DNA of 64,000 nt from Marisediminitalea aggregata (GTDB lineage Bacteria; Pseudomonadota; Gammaproteobacteria; Enterobacterales; Alteromonadaceae): contig NZ_FQWD01000003.1 in NCBI RefSeq assembly GCF_900129565.1, forward strand, positions 473,015-537,014, written 5' to 3'. Within the stretch, counting starts at the first letter, position 1. The number at the start of each line of letters is the position of its first letter. The translations under genes were made by a program, and so were the position numbers. Below are positions 36,779 to 47,394 of the stretch, piece after piece. Below the pieces are notes generated by a model. The model did not search any database, had not been told where the DNA came from, and was given only the letters and a program-made list of their open reading frames with translations.

Positions 36779-38721
36779 GATTTGGTCTTCTTCTTATCGC
36801 TTTGACGATGTTGGGTTTTAACTAAAAAAGATTCTACTTCGGCAAGATCACGTGTGCGCTTCATTGGCGGTAAGCTGCCCAGGAAAGTCTGCGCATAAGG
36901 TTTAGTGACCAGGCGATTATCGCAAATCACCAATACACCGACATCTTCGGGATCGCGAATAAGCCGCCCTGCGCCCTGCTTCAATGTGATAACCGCCTGC
37001 GGGATCTGAATACTGCCGAATGGGTTACCGCCGTTCTTTTTACAGTCTTCCAGACGCGCTTGCAATAAGGGATCATCGGGCGCTGCAAATGGCAGTTTAT
37101 CGATAAGGACACAAACGAGATCGTCGCCCCTTACGTCGACGCCTTCCCAAAACGCCCCTGTGCCGAGTAATACCGCTTCCGGGTCAGCCAGGTACTGGGT
37201 TAACAACGCCTGTTTGGAGGTGCTGCCCTGTACTAAAATCGGGTTGCTGATTTTATCTTGCAGCGCAGCCGCCACCTCTTGCATAGCCTTATGACTGGTA
37301 AACAGTAGAAAGCAACGCCCGTTGCTGGCTTTCACGAGTCGCTGGCTAACTTCTACCAACGACTGACGCATAGCTGGTTGATGCGGTTCAGGTAAGTACC
37401 GGGGAACACACAGTAATGCCTGTTTCGCATAGTCAAACGGACTGTCCAGCATCAGTGTCTTAGCACTCTCCAGTCCCATACGTCGCTGGAAATGGGTAAA
37501 TTCGTTATTCACCACCAGCGTAGCGGAGGTAAACACCCAACCACGCTCTTCACTTTCAACAAAACGACGAAACTTAGCAGCGATGGAAAGCGGTGTCATG
37601 TGTAACACAATGTGCCTAGGAGTGGTTTCATACCACAGGCTCATGCCATCGTGTTGATCTGTGGTAAACAGTGCCAGCTTCTCACGGACCTGCACAATGC
37701 GATCAAACAGGTTGTCGAGATCTTTGTCGCGGCCAATGTGCAGTTTACACACGTCGTATACCACGCCAACAGCATCTTCTAAACGCGACATTTGCGTACG
37801 AACTTCTTCGCGTTCCAGGTGTTCAACCCAATTACCTTTGGCAGGTTTATCCGCAAATAACAGACGTAAATCTGCCGCCTGCATTCGCATCTTCTCGCCT
37901 GCTTTTTCCAGTTGCTCTGCGTCTTTTAACACCGTGCGATACAACAGCGTAATTTCTTTACTGATATCCTGAATTTGTCGGGTTGATACGGCTTCACCAA
38001 AGTACTCACTGGCAATATCAGGAATTTGGTGAGCTTCATCGAAAACTATGCATTCAGCATCGGGGATCAATTCGCCAAAACCCGTGTCTTTCAATGCCAT
38101 GTCGGCAAAGAACAAGTGGTGATTTACCACCACAATATCTGCGTCCATGGCTTTTTTACGGGCTTTCACCAGATAACAGTCTTCGTAATCCGGGCAGTCT
38201 CTGCCCAGACAATTGTCTACGGTCGAGGTCACCAGCGGCAGGACTCTGGCATCTTCAGGCAGGGTTTTAATTTCACCCACATCACCGGTTTTAGTGGTAT
38301 TGGCCCAAGTCCTTACGATGGATAACTCATTGAGTACGTCGCTTTCAACCAGCGTGGAGTTGCCTCCATGCTGACCAAGACGATGGGTACAAAGGTAATT
38401 AGCACGACCTTTGAGCAACGCCGTTTTGCGGTTGCTGGCCAGCGCTTTTTTAATGACCGGCAAATCGCGGTGATAAAGCTGTTCCTGAAGGTTTTTAGTA
38501 CCAGTGGAGATTATAGCTTTACCTTTTGCAAGCAACACCGGCGCCAGATAAGCGAAGGTTTTACCGGTTCCGGTACCGGCTTCAATGATCACGCTATGCG
38601 ATTGGTTAATGGCTCTCGCTACGGCTTTCGCCATATCAGTTTGTGCCTGTCGGGGCTTAAACCCGTTTATCGACTCTGCTAGTAATCCGGTGCCCGAAAA
38701 CACTTCACTTAACGTGGGCAT
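36775..38721 (-). CDS. yoaA: ATP-dependent helicase YoaA (XPD/DinG family)
   Basis: YoaA is a 5'-3' iron-sulfur DNA helicase linked in E. coli to replication repair. The 648-residue protein has Walker A EAGTGTGKTFAYL, a four-cysteine FeS cluster region (C111 in NYLCTHR, then CLGRDCPDYEDC), the DEAH box (VFDEAHQ), SATL, and motif VI in KQGAGRLIRDPED. It is followed directly by tsaB. Confidence 0.94.
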   Translation of the reverse strand: MPTLSEVFSGTGLLAESINGFKPRQAQTDMAKAVARAINQSHSVIIEAGTGTGKTFAYLAPVLLAKGKAIISTGTKNLQEQLYHRDLPVIKKALASNRKTALLKGRANYLCTHRLGQHGGNSTLVESDVLNELSIVRTWANTTKTGDVGEIKTLPEDARVLPLVTSTVDNCLGRDCPDYEDCYLVKARKKAMDADIVVVNHHLFFADMALKDTGFGELIPDAECIVFDEAHQIPDIASEYFGEAVSTRQIQDISKEITLLYRTVLKDAEQLEKAGEKMRMQAADLRLLFADKPAKGNWVEHLEREEVRTQMSRLEDAVGVVYDVCKLHIGRDKDLDNLFDRIVQVREKLALFTTDQHDGMSLWYETTPRHIVLHMTPLSIAAKFRRFVESEERGWVFTSATLVVNNEFTHFQRRMGLESAKTLMLDSPFDYAKQALLCVPRYLPEPHQPAMRQSLVEVSQRLVKASNGRCFLLFTSHKAMQEVAAALQDKISNPILVQGSTSKQALLTQYLADPEAVLLGTGAFWEGVDVRGDDLVCVLIDKLPFAAPDDPLLQARLEDCKKNGGNPFGSIQIPQAVITLKQGAGRLIRDPEDVGVLVICDNRLVTKPYAQTFLGSLPPMKRTRDLAEVESFLVKTQHRQSDKKKTKS

Positions 38722-38827
38722 AGCTTCTCTGTGTGATGTACCAAAACGGGTATTATGCCAAATAATTTAGAAAACGTCTGTGTTTAGCCTGACAGGCGGT
38801 TAAACCGTGAACGATTGCATTAACAGC

Positions 38828-40198
38828 TTAAATTTTCGGCATCACTGCACTGAAGTAAATGCGGTAGCCCCACGGCGCCAGACTCAGTTCACTGCCAGCT
38901 TTCAGTTCTTCAATGCTTTCATTAGCTAACTCAAAGTATTTGCCTTCAAACAGGCGCTCGCTGAAGTTCACTGTTACGGATTGAGCTGACAGGTTTAATA
39001 CAATAAACACTTTACCGCAGTCCTGCATCCGCACGAAACTGAACACCTGATCAGGTTGTGAATTGGGCACCTGAATCATGGTTGCGCCAAACGGGCCATT
39101 CCATAGCGCGGGCAGCCGTTTCTTGAGTCTAATCAATTTACCGTATAACTCGCCAACAGGATGTGGTTGCCAGTCGATAGGATCGCGTTCGAAAAATGCC
39201 AACCGCTTAGACTCGCCCGCTTCCTGACTGTTGTAAATAAGCGGCATCCCTTCTCCTAGCACAGACAACACAATCGCCGCTTCCAGGCAGTCGCCAAATT
39301 GCTCATGTTGCGTGCCGTCCCAGGCATTTTTGTCGTGATTACTCACAAAGGTCATTCGGTATGCGCTGCGAGGCCAGGCACGTTCATTCCACGAATAGTA
39401 CTTTCTGAGCCTATCTACACTGGCTCGCCCCATTGCAATATCGTGCATGGTTTCGTTCCAACTCCAGGCGTAGGACATGTTGAACGCCTGCTCGTGTAAG
39501 TCGCGATTCTCCCATTCAGCCAGCATAAAAACAGGTTTTATGGCATCCAGTGCCTGACGCAACTGCTGCCAAAAGTCATTAGGCACATAGCCAGCCACAT
39601 CGCAACGAAATCCATCGATATTAAACTGTTTAACCCAATAGCACATGGCGTTAATCATGTACTTACGAAGTTTAGGATTACTATAATCAAATTCAATAAT
39701 ATCGCTCCAATCCCACCAAGGGGACGGCCGAAAATCGCCTTTGTAGTCTTTGGCATACCAGTCAGGATGATCAGTAACCAGTGGGTTATCCCAAGCACTG
39801 TGATTTGGCACCCAATCTATAATGACCTTTAACCCTAATACGTGTGCTCTGTCGACCAGCGACTGAAAGCTGGCCTCATCGCCAAATTCGGGGTTAATCG
39901 CCAGGTAATCTTTTACTGAATATGGGCTGCCAAGAGCGCCCTTGCGGTGCACTTCGCCTATAGGGTGAACGGGCATCAACCAGATTATAGAAACACCTAG
40001 AGACTGGATGTCGGCAAGTCGCTGAGTAACGGCTTCAAATGTGCCTGCCTGGCTAAACTGCCTGACATTGATTTGATAAATAACGGCATCCTTGCTCCAC
40101 TCAGCCTGTTTGACCAAATACCGATCATTCGGTGCGTAATCATTTGCAGGCATACCAAATCCCTTGTTTGATAAGATGTCGACAATCATATCAGTCAT
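38828..40198 (-). CDS. Alpha-amylase family glycoside hydrolase (GH13)
   Basis: A GH13 enzyme of about 456 residues acting on alpha-glucans. The catalytic triad is visible: the nucleophile D in GFRCDVAG, the acid E in MLAEWEN and the third acid D in FVSNHDKN. IDWVPNHSAWD supplies conserved region I. There is no signal peptide, so it should be cytoplasmic. The exact start is uncertain (GTG 40204, ATG 40198 or ATG 40189). It stands alone between yoaA and a permease gene. Confidence 0.9.
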   Translation of the reverse strand: MTDMIVDILSNKGFGMPANDYAPNDRYLVKQAEWSKDAVIYQINVRQFSQAGTFEAVTQRLADIQSLGVSIIWLMPVHPIGEVHRKGALGSPYSVKDYLAINPEFGDEASFQSLVDRAHVLGLKVIIDWVPNHSAWDNPLVTDHPDWYAKDYKGDFRPSPWWDWSDIIEFDYSNPKLRKYMINAMCYWVKQFNIDGFRCDVAGYVPNDFWQQLRQALDAIKPVFMLAEWENRDLHEQAFNMSYAWSWNETMHDIAMGRASVDRLRKYYSWNERAWPRSAYRMTFVSNHDKNAWDGTQHEQFGDCLEAAIVLSVLGEGMPLIYNSQEAGESKRLAFFERDPIDWQPHPVGELYGKLIRLKKRLPALWNGPFGATMIQVPNSQPDQVFSFVRMQDCGKVFIVLNLSAQSVTVNFSERLFEGKYFELANESIEELKAGSELSLAPWGYRIYFSAVMPKI

Positions 40199-40313
40199 CG
40201 CCACCCAATCGTATATTGAAATATAATACTACGACTAAAGATTTATACCCTTACTTGTCTGTAAGTGCCACAAACACAACAAAAATCCCACTTACCGACA
40301 CTGCTCTGATGAG

Positions 40314-41207
40314 CTAGAACAAACTGGCGAGCCCCAGTAAAAGTACCCATCCTGCAAAAAACACTTTTACCTGACGAGGAGAAAACCACAGTACCAGATA
40401 CCGCGCAAGCCGACCGCCAAGTATGGCGCCTGCTCCTGCAAACAAGACAACGCCCCAGACTACTGCTTCGGTAACAACAATGTGATAGTAGACCCCACCC
40501 CACACTGAGATAGCAGAGAGTATGACCGCAGCGGCAATTGAAAAAGTAACGCTGAAGCCACGAAAAATAAGGTAAACCGCAACAAGTTCGCCCACTCCGA
40601 CCGACAAATACGCTGTTACAATGCCCCCCAATCCACTCACAGTAATTAATGCCAGCAAGTCAATAGTCGTCAATTCAGTGCGCGTAGAAGCACGCTTTAA
40701 ATACAAAATAGAGGCAAAGATCCCCAGCGCCAGTAAAATCGAGAAAACCCCAAACCCAATATGTAACTGGGCGCCAAACTGGCGAAATGACATAGCTGGC
40801 AGCGACTCACTGAGACCATACTGAGTCAGCCAGATGCCGCCTAATGATCCAATAGCCGTAATGCCTACAACACGCTTTAATAATGGCCATTGTGAATTCG
40901 ACTCTGGTCCATGCCTGAAATACTGCTGCCAGCTAATCGCCCCTGCGGTCATGCCGCAACACTGAATGGAAAAACTGGTTGCGATCACGGACTCTGCCGT
41001 AAACTGCAATTGTTGAAAAAAAGGCACAAACACCACCCCGCCGCCAGCCCCTGTCGCATTGGCAAATATGGCACCTATAATGCCGAGCAACATGAAGGGG
41101 CCGAACTCCGGAATGACCGTTGGAAACGAAGGATGGTTGCCAATCAGAACGAGCCAGCTAACAAGCAAGACCCACCACACCGGACTAAAAACTACCTGCT
41201 TTAACAC
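40314..41207 (-). CDS. TauE/SafE family membrane permease
   Basis: A protein of about 297 residues with around eight hydrophobic segments and the TauE/SafE-type glycine-rich motifs ATGAGGGVVFVPFF and TVSGLGGIVTAYLSVGVGE. Family members are thought to export sulfite, sulfoacetate or similar organosulfur anions; the substrate here is unknown. A GTG at 41207 with AGAAGA upstream is chosen. The longer frame starts at TTG 41267 with a polar leader, so the start is uncertain. Confidence 0.82.
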   Translation of the reverse strand: MLKQVVFSPVWWVLLVSWLVLIGNHPSFPTVIPEFGPFMLLGIIGAIFANATGAGGGVVFVPFFQQLQFTAESVIATSFSIQCCGMTAGAISWQQYFRHGPESNSQWPLLKRVVGITAIGSLGGIWLTQYGLSESLPAMSFRQFGAQLHIGFGVFSILLALGIFASILYLKRASTRTELTTIDLLALITVSGLGGIVTAYLSVGVGELVAVYLIFRGFSVTFSIAAAVILSAISVWGGVYYHIVVTEAVVWGVVLFAGAGAILGGRLARYLVLWFSPRQVKVFFAGWVLLLGLASLF

Positions 41208-41267
41208 TACATTGTCTTCTTTATCGTTATTGTGACCTGATACTAAGACAGTAAATAAAACGGTCAA

Positions 41268-41599
41268 TGGTTTGTAATAAAAAAATCACTTTCTCCTCAC
41301 GCGTTCTTTGTGCAAATCACGGGTTACAACAACTAAGTTCGAGCTCTTACATTGCTCGACAGCTAATCTAAAGACATTACTTATGCTTTAGCAACACATT
41401 CTTCTTGCATCACCTATTTCTTCGTTCACACCTTCAATTCTGTAAAGCCCTGACATCATCCCTTCCAACGACCTCGTATAAAATTTCCTCTGTCATCATT
41501 CCGTACTAACACCGACCCTCGCCATGAATTTGAACCCTGTATTCTCTGAATGCTATTGTGCAGACTGAACGAGACAAAACGGAATTGCTAAAAGGATGA
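41268..41599. other. Intergenic region
   Basis: About 330 bases between the divergent permease and acetyltransferase genes. It is AT-rich and should hold promoters for both. I saw no small gene, RNA fold or repeat I would defend. Confidence 0.5.
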
Positions 41600-41605
41600 A
41601 TGGTT

Positions 41606-42046
41606 ATGCTCGAAATTACAAAAGCTGACATAGCCCATGCCGAGCGCATTCAGGCCTTGTTAGTTCAGCTCGGCTACAATGCTTCTATTGCGGAGATAAA
41701 ATCCGGTTTAGATTCACAGGACCCGCATTCCGATCTTTACGTAGCAACACTCGAAGGCCGGGTCATTGCCTTCATGTCACTGATTTATTTTTACTATTTC
41801 CCAATTCAAAAACAGAATTGCCGAATAACTGCCATCGTCGTTGACGAGCAGGTCAGAAAAACAGGCGTAGGCACGCAATTGATTCAATTTGCTCAGGTAA
41901 AGGCCCGGCAACGTGCATGTGCGCAACTAGAGGTAACTACATCTCTGGAACGGAAGGCGACACAAGCATACTATGAGCATAAGGGCTTTATCAAGGCGTC
42001 CTTCCGGTACTATTTAAATCTGTCGAACAAGGCTTTCAACATATAG
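41606..42046 (+). CDS. GNAT-family N-acetyltransferase
   Basis: A 146-residue acetyltransferase. The acetyl-CoA motif is seen in ITAIVVDEQVRKTGVGTQLI and the late SLERKATQAYYEHKGF motif is typical of GNAT enzymes. The ATG at 41606 is chosen because AAAGGA is nine bases upstream; the earlier ATG at 41600 is only three bases from it. The substrate is unknown. Confidence 0.88.
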   Translation: MLEITKADIAHAERIQALLVQLGYNASIAEIKSGLDSQDPHSDLYVATLEGRVIAFMSLIYFYYFPIQKQNCRITAIVVDEQVRKTGVGTQLIQFAQVKARQRACAQLEVTTSLERKATQAYYEHKGFIKASFRYYLNLSNKAFNI

Positions 42047-42206
42047 CGATCATCCAGAGTCAGATGACAAACATACTCTACGGGTGAAACACGTATTCTG
42101 CGATGCTCATTCTTAAACTAAAAGACAACCGGTATTTCACTCAGACCTTGCTATAGTTAAGTCACGGCACAAGCAGGATGAACACTTCCGGGCACTCAGG
42201 TAGGGT

Positions 42207-42701
42207 ATGGTTACCGTAAAACATCACGCACATTACACGTTGGTTACCCTAACACCCAACCGTTCAGCAAGCTGGCGAGACAGCAAATGGCTGATGTGGC
42301 TAATGGCAAGTGTTGCATTCATCATTGCCGTTGTGTGGGCCATTGTCGGCGTGTGGTTGGTTTTTCCCTTTGCGGGCATTGAAATAGGCTTATTTTGTTT
42401 TTTGCTCTATCGGGTAAATTTACTCACTTACAGCAATCAATCCGTCTCCATCGAAAAACATCAGATTCACGTGCAATACAGTAATAAAGCGGTGAAATCC
42501 GTTTCCCTACCCAGAGAAGATACACATATGGAGTTGTCCGAAAGTCCTCAGGACTGGTACCTGCCTCAACTCAAGCTGGTGTCAGCTGAAAACAGTGTAG
42601 CCATTGGTGACTTTCTGAATAAAGAAGACCGGCAGACTTTGTACGAAACCATCAAAGAACTGGGCATACCCGCGTGGCGACATCATTGGTGGAAGCACTA
42701 A
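42207..42701 (+). CDS. DUF2244 family membrane protein
   Basis: A 164-residue protein with two adjacent membrane segments (about 29-50 and 52-70) and a C-terminal soluble domain, matching the DUF2244 layout (NRSASWRDSKWLMW at the start, conserved WR residues near the end). The function is unknown. In other bacteria this family is often beside cytochrome oxidase genes, but none is nearby here. Confidence 0.75.
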   Translation: MVTVKHHAHYTLVTLTPNRSASWRDSKWLMWLMASVAFIIAVVWAIVGVWLVFPFAGIEIGLFCFLLYRVNLLTYSNQSVSIEKHQIHVQYSNKAVKSVSLPREDTHMELSESPQDWYLPQLKLVSAENSVAIGDFLNKEDRQTLYETIKELGIPAWRHHWWKH

Positions 42702-42804
42702 CAGATAATGCATCCATTTCTCTGGTTTTAATAATAAAATCGGTCATTGCGCCAGCTCGTGATAACAGATAGATTGTGGTTTTTGTTATTACTGTTGGAA
42801 GTTA

Positions 42805-43659
42805 ATGCGTCTTCTCGTTTCGTTCTGTTTTTTAGTTTGGTCATTATCTGGTTACAGCGCGTCAGTTTGGAAAGTGACTCAAGGCGAGCGCACACTTTAC
42901 ATTGGCGGTACACTACATCTGCTCAGCCCTAACGATTTCCCGCTCCCGGATGCCTATGCAGAAGCCTACAATGAAGCGTCTAAACTGGTATTTGAAACCG
43001 ACATCGCGGGTCTTAATTCGCCGGCTTTTCAACAGGATACCCTGTCTCTACTGACCTATCAGGATGGAACCCAGTTGAGTGATGTGCTGAGTCCTGACAC
43101 GTATGAAGCTCTGGCATCACATCTCGCTTCCCGAGATTTATCAATCGACGCATTCGCAAGTTATACCCCTGCACTGATTAGCGTAACGTTAAGCATTGTT
43201 GAGCTTAGAAATCTGGGGCTAACGAGTCAGGGCGTCGACGAATTCTATTATTTCAAAGCCATGATGGACAACAAACAGTTGGACTGGTTTGAAACACCTC
43301 AGCAGCAGCTTACCTTTATTCAAAGTATGGGCGACGGCGATGAAGACCAAATCATTCGCTACGCGCTGGAGGATGTGAAGAAAATCAAAGAGTCCATTGG
43401 CGACCTTAAAGTGTTCTGGCGCGAGGGCGATATGAATGCCATGGAAGAAACGTCAATGAAAGAGTTCGAAGCCTCTTTTCCCGACGTATTTAATACCTTA
43501 CTGACGGAAAGAAACCAAAACTGGCTTCCCATGCTAACCACTATGATGAACTCGCCTGAAACCGAATTTGTGCTGGTTGGCACTATGCATTTGGCGGGAG
43601 ACAAAAGTGTCCTGGCCTTGCTAGCAGAACAAGGCTACCACATCGAACAACTTAACTGA
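42805..43659 (+). CDS. TraB/GumN family protein
   Basis: A 284-residue exported protein with a signal peptide (MRLLVSFCFLVWSLSGYSA). The paired motifs GGTLHLLSP near residue 34 and GTMHLAGDKSV near 258 define the TraB/GumN family. It is related in fold to haem-binding and protease-like TIKI proteins, but its bacterial role is unclear. GGAAG precedes the ATG. Confidence 0.88.
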   Translation: MRLLVSFCFLVWSLSGYSASVWKVTQGERTLYIGGTLHLLSPNDFPLPDAYAEAYNEASKLVFETDIAGLNSPAFQQDTLSLLTYQDGTQLSDVLSPDTYEALASHLASRDLSIDAFASYTPALISVTLSIVELRNLGLTSQGVDEFYYFKAMMDNKQLDWFETPQQQLTFIQSMGDGDEDQIIRYALEDVKKIKESIGDLKVFWREGDMNAMEETSMKEFEASFPDVFNTLLTERNQNWLPMLTTMMNSPETEFVLVGTMHLAGDKSVLALLAEQGYHIEQLN

Positions 43660-43661
43660 GG

Positions 43662-43901
43662 TTAGTTACTTCGGGTAGCGGCATCGGCTTCACGCTTAAC
43701 TAACATAAAGGTTAAATACATTTTGGTGGGCAACGACATTATCATGCCTACCGCTACCAAACAGGCACTAATTACAATGCCCGTGACGCCCATCGCTTCA
43801 ATGGTGTCGCTGTACATGTGGCAGTAAATACCCGCCAGAATCAAACAGATTCCTGTACTCATGATAATTTTGAGTAATAAGATTAACTTTTCGTTGGTCA
43901 T
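43662..43901 (-). CDS. Small inner membrane protein
   Basis: A 79-residue protein with two membrane segments (about 5-27 and 37-58) and a short charged tail. No family was recognised. The ATG at 43901 has a strong AGGGGG ribosome site, so the gene is probably real. It is convergent with the TraB/GumN gene, with two bases between the stop codons. Confidence 0.7.
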   Translation of the reverse strand: MTNEKLILLLKIIMSTGICLILAGIYCHMYSDTIEAMGVTGIVISACLVAVGMIMSLPTKMYLTFMLVKREADAATRSN

Positions 43902-44028
43902 AAGACACCCCCTACATATACTAAATCTAATATACATAGTACTTGGATGTGTTGATCTGCGTCACCAAAGCGGATTGTGCAGGTATTCACTACTGGGATT
44001 AACCGGCAGCTTTTTAGCCATGTGCTAC

Positions 44029-45003
44029 TCAGGGTTCAGGCGTAAATACCTGCAAATAGTTGATGTGTGAGCCACGGCTAGCAATTGTACCACCAGCTAC
44101 AAATATCTTACCGGACATCACCGTACTGGCGTTATGTCGGCTCGGACTAAAGGAAAATTCAGCGCTTACCCATTGACCACTGTCAAAGTCAAAATGCAGG
44201 ACCTGATCTAACGCATTATAATTACCGAAGGTAAACAGACCCGTGTCCGTTGATACCATTGAATGGGCACTGGTTCCTACTGGCATTGGTGCCAATTCAC
44301 TCCACGCTGCGGTTGCAGGATTAAATTTATAGAAGTCCTTGAACTGCTTCCGGCCATTGAAGCCGCCGGCAACATAAATATCGCCATTAAATTCAGTGGC
44401 TCGCGTTGCATACGCGCTGGGCATATCGGGCAGTTCAGACCAGGTTTGGCTGGTCAGATCAAACACGCTCACCCATGGCACATAAACAAGTCCTTTGCGC
44501 AGTTTTTTACCGGCCGCTTCGCCACCAAAAACATAGATCTTATTATCAACCAATGCAGCAGTATTCATACGTGTGGCGCGATAATGCTCCGCCGTTTGCG
44601 TCACTTCATAGGTACGGGTATTGAATACTTCGACAATCGTTTGCAAATAAGAACGCCCCTTATGCCAACTGATTCCGCCAATAACATAAATGGATTCTTT
44701 ACCATCCCAAACGGCACTGAAATAGCGTCTTGGGACTATTTTGTCTTTAAGCAGTTCGGTTTTATTGGTATCCGGATTAATCACTTCAATATCGCCGGAC
44801 GGACCCTGTTCACTTGTTCCGCCAATTACAAATAAGCGCTCTCCATCATTAACCATTGAGTGCCCGTAAAGCCCTGTAGCGAGAGATAACGATAGTTGAG
44901 GGGCGGGTTTAGAGATGGATGGTGTAGAGTTACACCCGACAAGGGCTGTAATACACATCCAAAATATTGCGATTCGTTGCAGTAACGTAATCAAAGTTTG
45001 CAT
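44029..45003 (-). CDS. Kelch-repeat lipoprotein
   Basis: A 324-residue lipoprotein with lipobox LVGC (C24) and five to six kelch motifs, seen as FVIGGTSE, YVIGGISW, YVFGGEAA, YVAGGFNG and FVAGGTIA, each followed by a conserved W or Y. This predicts a beta-propeller on the outer membrane or in the periplasm. The sialic-acid mutarotase NanM shares the fold, but no sialate genes are nearby. The function is unknown. Confidence 0.85.
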   Translation of the reverse strand: MQTLITLLQRIAIFWMCITALVGCNSTPSISKPAPQLSLSLATGLYGHSMVNDGERLFVIGGTSEQGPSGDIEVINPDTNKTELLKDKIVPRRYFSAVWDGKESIYVIGGISWHKGRSYLQTIVEVFNTRTYEVTQTAEHYRATRMNTAALVDNKIYVFGGEAAGKKLRKGLVYVPWVSVFDLTSQTWSELPDMPSAYATRATEFNGDIYVAGGFNGRKQFKDFYKFNPATAAWSELAPMPVGTSAHSMVSTDTGLFTFGNYNALDQVLHFDFDSGQWVSAEFSFSPSRHNASTVMSGKIFVAGGTIASRGSHINYLQVFTPEP

Positions 45004-45102
45004 ATGGTTATATCCGTAATCTTAATTTTCTATCCCTGACTCACAGCGATGAATGTTAGCCACTGCAATGACGAATAACAATACCTTAAAAATACCCGGA
45101 AA

Positions 45103-45130
45103 CAAAAAACCCGCCAGAAGGCGGGTTTTA
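45103..45130 (-). terminator. Rho-independent terminator of the EF-G gene
   Basis: The stem AAAACCCGCC/GGCGGGTTTT with loop AGAA lies 23 bases after the EF-G stop, giving TTTTTTG on the minus strand. Confidence 0.88.
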
Positions 45131-45152
45131 AATGTGTTAGCGTAATCTGAAA

Positions 45153-47240
45153 TTACTTAGCGGCTTTACGCGCTTTTGCTTCTTCGATTACTTTGTCAGC
45201 TACGTTCTGAGGACAGTTCGAGTAATGGCTGAACTCCATTGAGAACTGACCACGACCAGAAGTGATAGTACGCAGGTGTCCGATGTAACCAAACATCTCT
45301 GACAGAGGTACATCAGCCTTGATACGAACGCCAGTTGCGCCAGCTTCCTGATCTTTGATCATACCACGACGACGGTTAAGGTCACCGATTACGTCACCAA
45401 CGTTGTCTTCCGGAGAGAACACGTCAACTTTCATAATAGGCTCAAGAAGTTGCGGGTTAGCCTTTGGAATTGACTGACGGAATGCACCTTTCGCTGCGAT
45501 TTCGAACGCGATTGCTGATGAGTCAACTGCGTGGAAACCACCGTCGAACAGTTCAACTTCAACGTCAAGTACTGGGTAACCAGCAAGAACACCCTGGTCC
45601 ATCATAGACTTAAAGCCTTTTTCGATAGCAGGGAAGAATTCTTTAGGTACGTTACCACCAACAACGGTAGAGGTGAACGTGAAGCCTGAGTTTTGCTCGC
45701 CTGGCTTGATGCGGTAATCGATTTTACCGAACTGACCAGAACCACCAGACTGCTTCTTGTGCGTGTAGCTATCTTCTACCGGCGTAGTGATAGTTTCACG
45801 GTAAGCAACCTGTGGTTGACCTACTTCCAGCTCAACGCCGTAAGTACGCTTCAGGATGTCTACTTTGATGTCTAAGTGCAGCTCACCCATACCTTTCAGG
45901 ATGGTTTCGCCAGAATCTTCGTCAGTTTCAACCTGGAACGACGGATCTTCTGCTACCAGTTTACCGATAGCGATAGACATCTTCTCGTTAGCGCCTTTAT
46001 CTTTAGGCTTAACAGCAATCGAGATTACCGGCTCAGGGAAGATCATCGGCTCAAGGGTACAAGGGTGCTTAGGATCACACAAAGTGTGACCAGTCTGAAC
46101 GTTCTTCATACCTACTACAGCCAGGATGTCACCGGCTTGTGCAGATTGCAGTTCAGTACGTTCGTCAGCGTGCATCTCAACCATACGGCCGATACGCTCA
46201 GTTTTACCAGTAGCACTGTTCAGGATGGTATCACCCTTGTTCAGCTTACCAGAGTAAATACGAATAAAGGTCAGAGCGCCGAAACGGTCGTCCATGATTT
46301 TGAACGCTAGTGCGCGGAATGGCTCGTCAACAGATACTGTCGCTACTTCACCAGTAGGCTCACCTGTTTCTTCGTCAGTCAGCTCCTGTGGATCAACTTC
46401 AGTTGGAGAAGGCAGGAAGTCAACAACCGCATCCAGTACCAATTGGATACCTTTGTTCTTAAATGCAGAACCACAGTAAGTTGGGAAGAACGCCAGGTCA
46501 CGAGTACCTTTACGGATACAACGCTTGATGTCTTCTAATGAAGGTTCTTCGCCTTCCATGTAAGCCATCATCAGATCGTCGTCCTGCTCAACCGCAGTTT
46601 CGATCATTTGCTCGCGGTATTCGTTCGCTTTGTCAACCATATCTGCTGGGATATCAACTACTTCGTAGTTTTCTGGCAGACCTGAATCGTCCCAAATGTA
46701 CGCTTTCATGTCCAGCAGGTTAACAACGCCTTTAAATTCGTCTTCAATACCGATTGGCAGCGTCATTACTAACGGGTTAGCCGCCAGTACTTTCTTAACC
46801 TGACCAACAACGCGGTAGAAGTCTGCACCCATACGGTCCAGTTTGTTTACGAAGATTACACGGGCTACTTCAGATTCGTTAGCATAGCGCCAGTTAGTTT
46901 CTGATTGAGGCTCAACACCGCCTGAACCACAGAAAACACCGATACCACCATCCAATACTTTCAGTGAACGATATACTTCAACAGTGAAGTCAACGTGTCC
47001 TGGAGTATCGATGATGTTCATGCGGTGATCTTTCCAGAAACAGGTAGTCGCAGCAGACTGGATAGTAATACCACGCTCAGCTTCCTGTTCCATAAAGTCA
47101 GTCGTTGACTCACCGTCGTGCACCTCACCGGTTTTATGGATTTTACCGGTAAGTTTCAAAATACGTTCTGTAGTGGTGGTTTTACCCGCGTCTACGTGGG
47201 CGAAAATACCAATGTTTCTGTAATGAGATAAGTCTGCCAT
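45153..47240 (-). CDS. fusA2: Elongation factor G 2
   Basis: EF-G drives translocation on the ribosome by GTP hydrolysis. The 695-residue protein has G1 [13 protein letters not shown]3 DTPGH, G4 NKLD, and domains II-V in order. The N-terminus [20 protein letters not shown], and the lack of rpsL, rpsG or tuf neighbours, point to the second EF-G paralogue common in marine gammaproteobacteria rather than the str-operon fusA. The ATG at 47240 is the family start; a longer frame adds 20 residues and is rejected. Confidence 0.93.
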   Translation of the reverse strand: MADLSHYRNIGIFAHVDAGKTTTTERILKLTGKIHKTGEVHDGESTTDFMEQEAERGITIQSAATTCFWKDHRMNIIDTPGHVDFTVEVYRSLKVLDGGIGVFCGSGGVEPQSETNWRYANESEVARVIFVNKLDRMGADFYRVVGQVKKVLAANPLVMTLPIGIEDEFKGVVNLLDMKAYIWDDSGLPENYEVVDIPADMVDKANEYREQMIETAVEQDDDLMMAYMEGEEPSLEDIKRCIRKGTRDLAFFPTYCGSAFKNKGIQLVLDAVVDFLPSPTEVDPQELTDEETGEPTGEVATVSVDEPFRALAFKIMDDRFGALTFIRIYSGKLNKGDTILNSATGKTERIGRMVEMHADERTELQSAQAGDILAVVGMKNVQTGHTLCDPKHPCTLEPMIFPEPVISIAVKPKDKGANEKMSIAIGKLVAEDPSFQVETDEDSGETILKGMGELHLDIKVDILKRTYGVELEVGQPQVAYRETITTPVEDSYTHKKQSGGSGQFGKIDYRIKPGEQNSGFTFTSTVVGGNVPKEFFPAIEKGFKSMMDQGVLAGYPVLDVEVELFDGGFHAVDSSAIAFEIAAKGAFRQSIPKANPQLLEPIMKVDVFSPEDNVGDVIGDLNRRRGMIKDQEAGATGVRIKADVPLSEMFGYIGHLRTITSGRGQFSMEFSHYSNCPQNVADKVIEEAKARKAAK

Positions 47241-47394
47241 TAGTTCACTTTCAATAGGTTCAGAATAAAAAAACGGCGGGATTATAAAGGATTTCACCAC
47301 CAGATTTACAGTCCTTTCTGAAAAAAGACTGCAACTATTCTGGCGGCTCCTTTGTAGAACCCACCTAACTCAATGATATATAATCAAAAATCTT

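Noticed and set aside
44263..44835. 190-codon open frame on the plus strand opposite the kelch gene
   Set aside because: It is fully antisense to the kelch repeats, with no ribosome site or recognised motif.
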